From: Lineus longissimus | Taxonomy: Eukaryota; Nemertea; Pilidiophora; Heteronemertea; Lineidae | Assembly: GCF_910592395.1 (NCBI RefSeq) | Contig: NC_088316.1 | Location: forward strand, 11,098,001 to 11,162,000 | Direction of reading: 5' to 3' | Length of the DNA stretch: 64,000 bases | Part shown: positions 47,954-57,446 of the stretch, in pieces | Position numbering within the stretch: position 1 is the first letter of the stretch | How the letters are laid out: every line of letters begins with the position of its first letter | The notes under the pieces: generated by a model | What the model was told of the DNA's origin: nothing | The model's database searches: none | Seen by the model: the letters and a program-made list of their open reading frames with translations, nothing else | Translations under genes and position numbers: made by a program

Positions 47954-48454
47954 TCTCCACCAATGTAGAGTCTAAATTGATTTTTTTATAGCGAACACCC
48001 AACCTACTCAAAGTTAAGACAGGTCTGGAGGTGTCTTAAATATAAGTAGGAATTTGAGTATCATACTTTGGATAAGTAGGATATTGAATTCCACTTAAGT
48101 ATGATACTTGAGTTAAGTAGGTAGATAGGTGTCATACTTTGACTTAAGTACGTTTATGAATATGGGCCCTGACTCCCTGGCCCGTATGCACCAGAGAAGA
48201 TCAGATCAAGGCGTACGACTCCATTAAGTCAGTCTCAAATTCTGAGCCATAACTGGTATGCACCAGAGAAGATCAGCTTTAGCTTTACTAATCCGGCTCA
48301 GTGGAGCTGAGCTGGAACTTGATCCTTCAGGGCAGTGACGTAGTTGTCAATTTCCTGGTTTGAATAGGATTGATAATGATGAACTCGTTTGGGGAAGGCC
48401 TATGTCCCTGTGTTAAACTGCTAGTTGTTGGTTTGATGCCGCTGTGCGTACATC

Positions 48455-49447
48455 ATGGCAGATCAGGCTCCATCTACAATGAGTAAAAAACGAAGCAAAC
48501 CGTATTCTGAAGTGGAAAAAGCTGTTTTATTGGAACTTATCAACGATTACAAAGACATTATGGAAAACAAAAAGCATGATTCCAAGGTTTCAAAGAAAAA
48601 GGAACTTGCGTGGGACAGTGTTACTAGAAAATACAACTCGGAACCAAATGTACACCATCAAGATAAAGCACAGCTCAAGACGTTTTGGAAAAATGTTAAA
48701 ATGAGAACAAAGAAGGACATTGCTGAAGAAAAGCGTGAAAGGATGGCAACAGGGGGTGGAAAAGATCCCTCAACTGTTGACAGTATGACGGAACGAGTCT
48801 CGTCGATGATTCCTTCGCAGATACGGCCGCTTCTGAACCCATTCGATGATGATGTTGAAATGGATGATGATGATAATTTCGACATTCCTGAAAGAGTTGA
48901 AAACTCTTCTACCTCATCACACCCATCATCACATAGCCTCCAAACGCTTTCTCTGCATTCCGGAACTACTGGGGGAAAAGCTGCATCCAGAATTTCGTCC
49001 TCGGATTCTCCTGCAACACAACGTACATTACCGTCAGCTGCGTTCGGGAGTGCTAAATCGTTACTTCAATCGTCCGACGCATTATCTGCCACTAGTTCGA
49101 GGGTGTCAAACTCCACGGCCTGCAATTATAACAGAAGGAACAACCGTGAAGCAACTGTTACGGATGATGCCTGTACCTCTGAAATACGTTCAACTGGGAA
49201 AGAGCAACTGATTACATTTGCCAAAGCAGAGCACGAGCTAAAGATGAAATACTGGAGGATGAAAATCGATTTCGCCCAAAAAGAGCATGATGCCAAAATG
49301 GAAACGTACAAGAAACAGACTGATATGTTTGACAGGGTTCAGGGAAATAAGTGTGTCGACCAAAGTACGGAACTCATTGATGGGAGACACGATAGGCATA
49401 CCCATTTGCATTTATCGCCAGTGGTATCTTGGTTGAATGTTGAATAA
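48455..49447 (+). CDS. Harbinger B Myb/SANT-like DNA-binding protein
   Basis: 330 residues in one exon. A Myb/SANT-like domain at about residues 12-95 shows KRSKPYSEVEKAVLLELI and LKTFWKNVKMRTKKD. A Ser-rich middle (150-230) follows, then a charged coiled coil at about 250-300 (ITFAKAEHELKMKYW, then FAQKEHDAKME). This architecture is standard for the second Harbinger protein, which cooperates with the transposase. The ATG at 48455 is chosen because the domain starts soon after; it converges on the transposase at 50376 with a 0.9-kb gap. No disruption seen. Confidence 0.85.
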   Translation: MADQAPSTMSKKRSKPYSEVEKAVLLELINDYKDIMENKKHDSKVSKKKELAWDSVTRKYNSEPNVHHQDKAQLKTFWKNVKMRTKKDIAEEKRERMATGGGKDPSTVDSMTERVSSMIPSQIRPLLNPFDDDVEMDDDDNFDIPERVENSSTSSHPSSHSLQTLSLHSGTTGGKAASRISSSDSPATQRTLPSAAFGSAKSLLQSSDALSATSSRVSNSTACNYNRRNNREATVTDDACTSEIRSTGKEQLITFAKAEHELKMKYWRMKIDFAQKEHDAKMETYKKQTDMFDRVQGNKCVDQSTELIDGRHDRHTHLHLSPVVSWLNVE

Positions 49448-50375
49448 AACTTTGACAGATGATGTTGTCGGCTACTGATTATAGGCCGATAGTGAGGTGC
49501 ACTTGTTAACTGTTAATCGGAGTATGGACATCCATCCATGATTTTCGCCGATGTTTGGTGCCAGTTGGCTAAAAGCAAGACTTTATTTAAATACATGTAT
49601 TTCATTACTCGCTTATTTTTACGTGGAATTGCACTGATTAGTTTTTTATCCAAACCCTACAGCAAAAGAGAAAACTTGTTTACATTCTGGACCAGTGTGT
49701 CAAAATGTAGGTTGTATCTGAAAAAGACAACCCATCCTGGACTTGCTCTTCATTTGTCCTTACATTTGTCTTGTATTTTAAAGGGAGTGTCCCGCCGTTT
49801 GGTTGTTTACGTTTTGGGATATCCTATCCTAAAATAGAAATCCTGCTATTTTTCTTTTATGTATTCATATCAGTGATCATTGTTATTTGTCATCGAGTGA
49901 TCGGAGACCATGCATAAATAACTGTGCTGGATGGTCAAAAATTTAAACAATCAAACGGCGGGAAAATTTGTAGGACTTATTTGATGCAAGATGGTAGAAA
50001 ATACCAAAAATGGTAAAGTCTGACGTATTGAAAGAAGTATTGATTGTTATTAAAATTTTCGATTCATTATCATGAATGTTTTACACATTGTTATTGCTGT
50101 CTACATGGATTTTATGAAAATAATGGTCTAGTGTCCCTGTGCATGCCAGATTCAGCATTGCAGAATGCATTGGTGAACCTGGTGTCCAAAGCCCATTAAT
50201 TTGTATGACCAACTTTTTCGAAGATTTTTTTATTTCAAATATTTTTTTGGCTCAAGCTTTGATGAAGGCCCAACGTCAGCTGCCAACGTTGGGCGAATGT
50301 CCAAGCCGACATTGTTCCAACATTGGCCCAACGTTGGCTTGCTATCTGGGCTGTTATGAGTATCATCCCCTTCCT

Positions 50376-51437
50376 TTAGACATCTCCTCCAAAATGCCGT
50401 CGTACGAAGGCTGTTCGGAAAACTAGGCCTTGGCGCTCTGGCGGCGGTTCCTCTATTTCGTCATCGTCGTCTACATCATCACCATCGAATGGCACCTCCT
50501 GTTGTCTCCTTGCGTAGTTGTGAAGATCTGCTGTGGCTATTATTATCACCAAACTTCTTTCAAGCTTGACACGAAGACCCATTTTCAAGCAAGGAAATCG
50601 TCTTTTCCAAATACCAAACACCCGTTCGACTGCAGGTCGTGTCGCTATATGGGCGTCATTGTATCGTATGCTGGCAGCATCAACTGGAATGTGGAATGGG
50701 GTCAACAAATACCGTCTGCATGGATATCCTCTGTCGCGAAGAAGCAAGCCATTCCCGATTTGTCCGTTCTCGTATTTCATGCATACTGCACTATTTTCAA
50801 AGATTCTAATATCGTGTGTGGACCTTGGCCATCTAGCTACAATATTAGTGAATTCCATGTCTGGACCTGAAATTCCTTGAACGTTTATTGAAAATATACG
50901 CTTCCTGTTCCTGAAAATCTCGACATCTTCTATACTCGGACAAGAAATCAGTACGTGTATACCATCAATTAATCCAATCACACCTGGAAACCCAGCGACT
51001 TCATAAAACCGGCGGCGGACATCTCGGGCAGCATCAGCATCAGGAAATGCAATGAACTCAGGACGCCTCCTGGCAATAGCTCTGGATACTCTGTTCACTA
51101 TCCGGCTTACTGATGACTGGTGAACTCCTACCAGGTCTCCATCTTCTCTTTGGAATTTACCAGTGGCAAAGAAACGCAGTGCTACTAGCAACTGGAGATA
51201 TGCAGGTATTGCACTATTCTTGTCTGTCGGGTGTTCAATATCGGCCATTATTAAATCAAGGAAATTCAACACGCTATCCTTCCTGAAATGGTACCTTATG
51301 CGAAATTCCTCATCACGATATTCCTGGAACGGATTTTTACGATCTCGTATAAGTCTGGGAACAGGCATTATTGGATTATTTTCTTCTAAAACCTCCATGA
51401 TATCAAGCATGTCTAGCCACTCCGCCATGGTGAACAA
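50376..51437 (-). CDS. Harbinger B DDE transposase (HARBI1-like), intact
   Basis: 353 residues, the usual family length. An N-terminal helical region is followed by an HTH at about 103-121 (VGVHQSSVSRIVNRVSRAI). The DDE_4-type core has D158 (VIGLIDGIHV), D209 (STHDIRIF) and E271 (AVERVFGIWKRRF), then RGYPCRRYLLTPF between the second and third residues. The C-terminus is acidic and proline-rich. All catalytic residues are present and the frame is unbroken, so the enzyme could be active. Its start lies 187 bp inside the right inverted end. Confidence 0.93.
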   Translation of the reverse strand: MFTMAEWLDMLDIMEVLEENNPIMPVPRLIRDRKNPFQEYRDEEFRIRYHFRKDSVLNFLDLIMADIEHPTDKNSAIPAYLQLLVALRFFATGKFQREDGDLVGVHQSSVSRIVNRVSRAIARRRPEFIAFPDADAARDVRRRFYEVAGFPGVIGLIDGIHVLISCPSIEDVEIFRNRKRIFSINVQGISGPDMEFTNIVARWPRSTHDIRIFENSAVCMKYENGQIGNGLLLRDRGYPCRRYLLTPFHIPVDAASIRYNDAHIATRPAVERVFGIWKRRFPCLKMGLRVKLERSLVIIIATADLHNYARRQQEVPFDGDDVDDDDEIEEPPPERQGLVFRTAFVRRHFGGDV

Positions 51438-51624
51438 CTCTGATCAAGCTTGATCCAAAAGTTAAACCTGCCAGTGACCAGGTTTGAGTTTTGGATCTGT
51501 TTGAGCAGAGGGTGAAGTTGATCCTCAGTGGTGCATACCAAAATTTATTTGATCTCAAACTTAATCCAGATCAACGTTGATCTGAGCTACAACTTGGGTT
51601 GATCCTCTCTGGTGCATACGGGCC

Positions 51625-52778
51625 CCTGAGTCTCGAAGGTTCGTTGAAATATTAATGTCCATATCACAATGTACATGTATGTTGAATCAAACTGCTCAAG
51701 TGAAATTAACTGCTGAAATGGCTTATGAGCATGAAAGATAGATTCTGATATGTTGAGGAAAGATGGGTGGTTGGTTTTAGTTTACAAAATGTACTGCTGT
51801 TGTATGGTTGTGTTTGTGTAAACAGTACATGGTGATGTAAAGCATTTTTGGTTCTGACCTGTATCATTTACCAGGGAAAATGTCTCTTACATGTATGTTG
51901 TTGAGGGACCTGACACTTTCACACTTATTAGCTGGATACGACCTTTTTGTGTTTAATCAATTTATTTCTATAGGACTGTGTCCAATGTTTTGTTTCCTAG
52001 TTTAATAGGGCCTAAGAAGCTGATCCTGTTCCCTCCCTATTAAAAAAATCACCTTTGGCTAAGGGGCTTGTGGTACTGAAAGGTACAGTGAAACCAGTCG
52101 AAATCTGCCCACTTCAGGATTTGCCCTTTACTAGTACCTCCACTGTCCTTGATCTTTTACCAAGTTAACAACTGAACAACTGAAACGGCGGAGCTATAAA
52201 TGCAACATCAGTTTGAAAGCCTTAACAATGGCTCCTTGGTTGTCCTGGCATAGCCTCGTCACAAAAGCTACTAATCAGTTCGCTGTGCGGTCAATACGAG
52301 GGCCTTGTTGTGAGGAGGTCTTCATCCAGTTGGTGGCTGGATTTGCATGGAGAGGTTGTTGACCATGACTTGGTGAGGCAGGAGATGCTCGGAGAGGTTG
52401 CAGTTGATTCCACGGGATCCATGTGCCATTTTTCGTCTACATCGCCCCAAGGAGATCTTTGTATGACCTTTGACTACCACTGGCTTTGACCTTCTCCAAA
52501 ATTAACTCCCGATCTGCAATCTTGAGGCTAGACTCGTTTGGAACCAGTCTCATTCATTCAATACTGAGACTGGTACGTGACGACATTTTTCACGTCACGA
52601 ACTAGATATGGGGGCTGTGACTTACGGTGTCTGGTCAAGACGCGCCAAGTTTCGTCCAGGCCGAAACTGAGGCTCAGGAGAACCTGTTACCCCAATGCTC
52701 TTAGCTGAACCAGACCCCAGAGTCCACCTGTATCCACATGCCAAATTTGGTGGAAATATGGCCAAGGACCGGTGTAAC
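51625..52778. other. Continuation of the tandem spacer repeat, then gene-free
   Basis: 51625-51735 continues the unit interrupted by elements A and B (CCTGAGTCTCGAAGGTTCG, then CTGCTGAAATGGCTTA). The rest holds no recognised gene. Confidence 0.6.
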
Positions 52779-53168
52779 AGCCCGGTGTAAAAGTAGAAAA
52801 TGTCCCCCTGGAAAAAGTGTCCGGCCCTATTATGTATTCTGCAATGGGGTTCTATAGAAGCTATGACCATCAATAGCTCGGAGATTATATATAGTGCATA
52901 ATAGAATCCTTTGTTTCCCAGGACATTTTAGACTTCTACACCGGACCTATAGCCACCTTGGAGGAGTTGTGTGGTGGAACAAACTGACCGACAAACGGCC
53001 GGCGTAGAAGTTTAAAATGTCCTAGGATAAAATGTCCGGGAACAAAGGATTCTATTATGCGCTGATATTGACGGTCATGGCCTATAGAACCATATGCCAT
53101 AATCTGTAGGAATACAATAGGCCCGGACACTTTTTCCAGGGGGGACACTTTCTACTTTTACACCAGTC
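52779..53168. repeat. Foldback element with about 170-bp arms
   Basis: 52779-52948 and 52990-53168 are inverted, diverged copies around a loop of about 40 bp. Shared steps are GTGTAAAAGTAGAAA, CTGGAAAAAGTGTCCGG, GCATAATAGAATCCTTTG, AAAATGTCC and CTTCTACRCCGG. AAAATGTCC itself recurs at intervals. Non-coding. Confidence 0.8.
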
Positions 53169-53418
53169 CTCAAATCATCTTAAATTCAGTATGATGTTTG
53201 ATGATTATTCCTTGGACATGATTCGATTTCTCGCATGGCTGTGCACTAAGCGCGAGATCGATTACTTTTACTATACAATCATGCTATAGGCGCTAGTAAA
53301 CGAAGACGCTAAATATGATACCATGGTGTAAGGCTCAACTACGAAACTCCTTTCGGTCGGCGAATCGGCGAGTAGGTTGGTCGGTAGGTAGGTAGGTCGG
53401 TGTTTTTCCGCTTGCCAA

Positions 53419-53837
53419 GCGTACTAGGGTTATTCTACAGAAGAGCACCCACCACCGAATTTTACTCTCTTTTGAAAATAACTTAGAAATAAGTGTGTGG
53501 GTCATGTCTCTGAATGAAGTCCATACAGGGTGTTGAAACAATTTTGATCCCTTTCCTTTCTGACTTTTGACAGGATTTACGTTGTCCAGAAATAGATTCA
53601 CAGTGCATCCGACAATCGATTTCACATGCATTGGATCTTTTTACATCAATACATGCATTCTCCATCGGTTTTCAGGCATCCATATTTGCTTCAGAAGTCA
53701 CTAAATTTTGTGGAACAAATTATTTCTCTGCCCTCTATCGCCTCATACACGTTCAGAGACATGATTCATGGCATAATTGCACGGATATTTACCAAAAATC
53801 GGGGGTGGGTGCACTTCTGTAGAATAACTGAGCGTAC
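53419..53837. mobile_element. MITE-like element with about 33-bp inverted ends
   Basis: The left end near 53429-53453 (GTTATTCTACAGAAG, then GCACCCACC) is complemented by 53804-53827. GTCATGTCTCTGAA (53501) pairs with TTCAGAGACATGAT (53754). About 420 bp, no gene. Confidence 0.65.
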
Positions 53838-53880
53838 GTAGGCCTATATATATATATATTGCAAAGAAACTAGCTACATA

Positions 53881-53976
53881 CCTGGTAATTAAAGTAGGCC
53901 TACATAGTTTCTTGGCAATGATATTGATAAATTAAAGTAGGCCTACATATTATGTAGGCCTACTTTAATTACCAGG
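53881..53976. repeat. Nested palindromes next to Harbinger C
   Basis: 53881-53905 and 53952-53976 are perfect 25-bp inverted repeats beginning CCTGGTAATTAAAG. 53930-53970 is itself a perfect 41-bp palindrome centred on GTAGGCCTACATATTATG. The right border abuts the left end of Harbinger C. Confidence 0.85.
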
Positions 53977-54439
53977 GCCCGTATGCACAAAGGTGGTTTA
54001 AGCATAGTTTAGCCAAAACTAGGTATAACCCTTCGATTAAACCACTGTTCGTATATGCACAGAGATGGTTTAAGGTAAACTGTGGGGTAAGTTTAAACCA
54101 GGTTTAGATGCCCATATGCACAGAGGTGGTTTAGCTTAAACTCTGGTGTAAATGTGCCCAAATCACCTAGTTTAACTATACCGACTCAGGGGTAGGTTTA
54201 AGAGAAGTTTAACTATACAAACCGATGGCATCACAGATATTTTATAGTTCATTCGATGTCACCAGTGGCTGGAACAAAGTTAAATTCGACTCGCACTACC
54301 AATGTATTATACAAATAAACATATTTATTTTATCAATATCAACTTCACGTTAAATCATACCAACAAAAACTGCACTTATCTTATGCAGCAGAACCAATAG
54401 GGAATTGCAAAATTCCGAAAGTATGGTTTCGATATCAGC

Positions 54440-55010
54440 TATTATACGATATATGGAAAGTGCTTGAACATGTCAATGAATGCTAGTTGTGAAAGAACGA
54501 AATTAATTAAGAGTCAGACTTGAACTATTATATGAAAACATGATTGAAACATCATGTTAATGCTATTTCTGACCGGACAAAATTATCAAACTTGAATTAT
54601 TACAGTACAATATATGAAAAAAATTATTGAAACATGTCGCTGCAAATTGTGACGTAACAGAATTAATAAAGAGCTCAGACTTATATGAAGAAAATAATTG
54701 AAATGTCATGTCAATGCTAATTTTGATGTAACAGAATAAATTAGGAGCTCAGACTTAGAACTATTTTATGAGAAAAATTATTGAAATGTCATGTTGATGC
54801 TAATTTTGAAGTAACAGAATAAATTAGGAGCTCAGACTTGAACTATTTTATGAGAAAAATGATTGAAATGTCATGTCAATGCTAATTCTGATGTAACAAT
54901 ATTAATTACAAATGTAGGACTCAAGACTAATTGTTCACACAGGGGTAATATATTCATCGATCACCTCGACTGTTCACACAGGGGTAATATATTCATTGAT
55001 TATCTCAACT
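54440..55010. repeat. About 74-85-bp AT-rich tandem units, then a 39-bp duplication
   Basis: GAGCTCAGACTT starts at 54671, 54745 and 54828, with more diverged units upstream (GAGTCAGACTTGAACTATTA near 54510). Each is followed by TTGAAATGTCATGT. TGTTCACACAGGGGTAATAT begins at 54932 and 54971. Confidence 0.75.
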
Positions 55011-55021
55011 GTCTGTAATCT

Positions 55022-56517
55022 TTAGTTGCCCTCAAAATGGTCAGCAATAAACCTGGCACGTACGCGCACTCCTTGCACATGTTGCACTTGCACAATTTCA
55101 GGGTCAATTGGTGGATCATCATCAGCCAAGTCGTCATCCTGAAAGTCTGGGTCTCCCCTAAGAACAGATATGTTCTGCAGGATTGCAGTAGCAATTATAA
55201 CTGCAAAGCTTGTTTCCAGTTTGGGTATAAGGGTGTAATGGAGACAGGCGAATCTTTGCTTCCAGCGACCAAACATTCGTTCAATGAGGGATCGTGTACG
55301 TCTCTGGGCCCTATTGTAGTTTCGCTCAGCTGGTGTGACTGGATTGCGGAGTGGTGTCATCAAATAGGATAGACATGGATACCCTGGATCACCCAACAAA
55401 TCTATAATAAAATTCGGAGTTGGCCATGGACAACTGAGGTACCGATTTCAGCTTACTCCTTTGGTCGAATGACGTGATTTTTCCACTGTGAGTTACCGTC
55501 ATTGCCATCTTGCGGCTGCACCACCGAAACCAAGAATATTTGGGGATTTTCTCGAGTTTTTAAGTGTTTTTTGCTCAGATATTGGTGATTTTGTGACAAC
55601 TCCATTTGACATGGTAAACCACCCCGTGTTCATTTCCGAGTCAGCCGTGGATCGCGCATCTATATCTGTCTTCGGTCATTTGGATGTGTGTTCGGTGAGA
55701 AGTCTCGGGGAGTGCGACAATCAGCAGACCTTGGGCTAACTTGACGTCTCGGGGTAGTGGCAGTGGGTGTTCAAAGAAATACTCAATTGACAATGCCCGT
55801 ACCAGTACAACCCGTCCGTAGGACGGGTACCAACTAGTAACCTGAAATCCGAGCTTCTTCAAATTCATTTTTGATCTGACACTCGTCAAAAATTCGCGAG
55901 TCATGTGCACTCCCAGGCCAGCGTGCAACGATGTTGGTGATCAAAGGTTTCGCATCAAAGATGACCTGAGTGTTGATTGAATGGTACCCTTTTCGATTCA
56001 GAAAACGCGCGGCATCATCCCCACCAGGATTTGCGATCCGAACATGAGTGCAGTCAATCAGCCCAATAACATTTGGGAACCCATACATATCATAGAATGC
56101 TTGGTGGGTATCACGTGTTGCATTGCGAGTACGTGGCATTCTGATGAAGTCGGCTCTTTTTTGAGCCAAGGCTATGCTCACTCGCTTTACAGCTCTGCCC
56201 ACAGTGGTTTGGTGAATATGTATGTGGTCACCAACTGTGATCTGAAATGCACCATTGCCATAAAATCTGAGTGCCGTCAATACTTGCAAATATGGAGGCA
56301 ATGCTTGACTACGACCTGTGTCATAACTAATATCATCAGCTAGCAAATCAACTATAAACACTGCGTTTTCCTTTGTGAAACGGAATCTCCTGTGGAATTC
56401 CTCATTATTGTAATATTCAAATGGATTTTGGCGATCGCGGTATACCCTTTCTCGTCTGAGCTGATGAAGTTGTTGCAGGTGGTGCAGGTTATGCAGCACA
56501 TCCAACTGATTTGCCAT
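55022..56517 (-). pseudogene. Harbinger C transposase, split by a 430-bp interruption
   Basis: The N-terminal 227 residues (55834-56517) contain the HTH region, D155 (VIGLIDCTHV) and D206 (GSAHDSRIF). The C-terminal part (55022 to about 55410) contains LGDPGYPCLSYL, the catalytic Glu in RSLIERMFGRWKQRF and an acidic tail. About 55411-55833 interrupts the gene between RI and LLGDPGY; it is non-coding and looks inserted, although no clear inverted ends or target duplication could be fixed. All three catalytic residues survive, so the interruption is probably recent. Confidence 0.85.
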
Positions 56518-56839
56518 GATTCTGTGTCACAAAAAGTGTTTGGCAGCATGTGGCAGAGTAATGTTTGGTGATTGCGAATGTAAACTATAAAATAGTAACA
56601 AATACCTATAGCATTTGTCACTGCTGCACCAATATACATGTAGATAGACCTACATGAAGAGTCAACAAAAACAATGTCCTAATAATAAATTTACAGTTAT
56701 GATATATCCAAAGAACGGAGGAAATCACACTGAAGTTCAGCATACAAAATCAGGCAAGGTAGTGACTACCAACAAGCTAAAGTTGCTGCAACGAGTAGTC
56801 CCCGTACTCCACGTTACTGTCATTTTGTCTCCTTGCAAG

Positions 56840-57010
56840 TTACCAATTCAACGTAGCAGTCCTCCGTTCGATTTGCAGAATCTCCATTTTTACGTCATGT
56901 ACTTCACGCAGTTGTGTTATCTTAAGGTCATGTTCTTCTTTGGCAAAATTCACCAACTGCTCTTCAGCAGACAAGGAAGTAGATGGATCACTCTTTCGCT
57001 TCTGAAGGCG
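56840..57010 (-). pseudogene. Harbinger C Myb-like protein, last exon
   Basis: An exon starting after CTTCAG (minus strand, near 57004) encodes a Lys/Ser-rich start, then LVNFAKEEHDLKITQLREV and VKMEILQIERR. This is the same coiled-coil tail as in element B (ITFAKAEHELKM). The DNA-binding exons are absent; unrelated sequence lies upstream. Copied in the right arm at 61326-61496. Confidence 0.65.
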
Positions 57011-57040
57011 TGGTAAGTTTACACCCGCTCTATTGGCCAC

Positions 57041-57446
57041 AACAAAACCCCGTCTTCATATGTTGCCTTCACCGGGAAACGAACCCACGCCAACACATAA
57101 CCTCATGTGTGGAAGCTCCATGCTTTACACACTCGGTTATTGAACTTTCTACTAGATCAATGACATTTATGCCTATTTAAGGTAGCACCTATTTAACAGT
57201 AACATCTGTTTAAGGTAACATCTGTTTAACATTAATTACGTCAGTGCCGCCATCTGATAACTTTTGGCCTAACCGAAATTCAAGTGAGATCCAGGGAAAA
57301 TCCAGTTAGTTAAATGTATTACCCATTGGCAACGAAGCATAAGGATATAAACTTACATTTGACTTTTATCACTTTGATGTCTATGTTACCGCTAACAGAT
57401 TTTTCGAAAAGGACAAGAGAGTGATATCACGCCAGGGTTTTTAAAA
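57041..57446. other. Leader region before the 562-residue ORF
   Basis: Contains the tRNA-like segment and three short CATCTGTTTAA/CTATTTAA steps (57187-57235). No terminal inverted repeat of a known element was identified. The junction between Harbinger C and the foreign-looking ORF must lie here. Confidence 0.4.
57061..57146 (-). repeat. tRNA-Ser/Leu-like (class II) segment
   Basis: On the minus strand CCGAGTGTGTAAAGC (D-arm-like) is followed by TGGAGCTTCCA (anticodon-arm-like) and CACATGAGGTTATGTG (a long variable arm with a 5-bp stem). GTGGGTTCGTTTCCCGG (T-arm-like) completes the series. The acceptor stem does not pair. It could be a tRNA-derived SINE remnant or chance; the copy is at 61190-61275 on plus. 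Confidence 0.3.

Larger units (their letters stand above)
46361..48168. mobile_element. PIF/Harbinger element A, internally deleted (1,808 bp)
   Basis: Inverted ends GGCCCATATTCATAAA are perfect over 16 bp. Flanking triplets are CAG (46358-46360) and CTG (48169-48171); the empty paralogous site reads CTG at 45896. Subterminal copies of GTATGATACT/AAGTATGATAC are frequent on both sides and may be transposase-binding repeats. It carries a Myb/SANT-like gene on plus and a transposase on minus, both lacking their 3' ends. Confidence 0.88.
48179..51624. mobile_element. PIF/Harbinger element B, apparently complete (3,446 bp)
   Basis: Inverted ends GGCCCGTATGCACCAGAGA match with one mismatch over 24 bp. 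Subterminal copies of the end (GGTATGCACCAGAGAAG at about 48255; its complement at about 51520) lie on both sides. A flanking triplet CCT (or CTG, ends ambiguous by one base) is duplicated, and the empty site is readable at 45901-45910. Both element genes are open and convergent. It is the best candidate for an autonomous element in the window. Confidence 0.92.
53976..57040. mobile_element. PIF/Harbinger element C, partial
   Basis: The left end GGCCCGTATGCACA at 53976 is preceded by CAG. Further subterminal copies of TATGCACA followed by GGTTTA lie at about 54054 and 54115. It carries a broken transposase and the last exon of a Myb-like gene, both on minus. No right end is found; sequence of a different kind (the 562-residue ORF) follows. 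Most of 56277-57040 is inside the left arm of the large inverted duplication. Confidence 0.75.
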
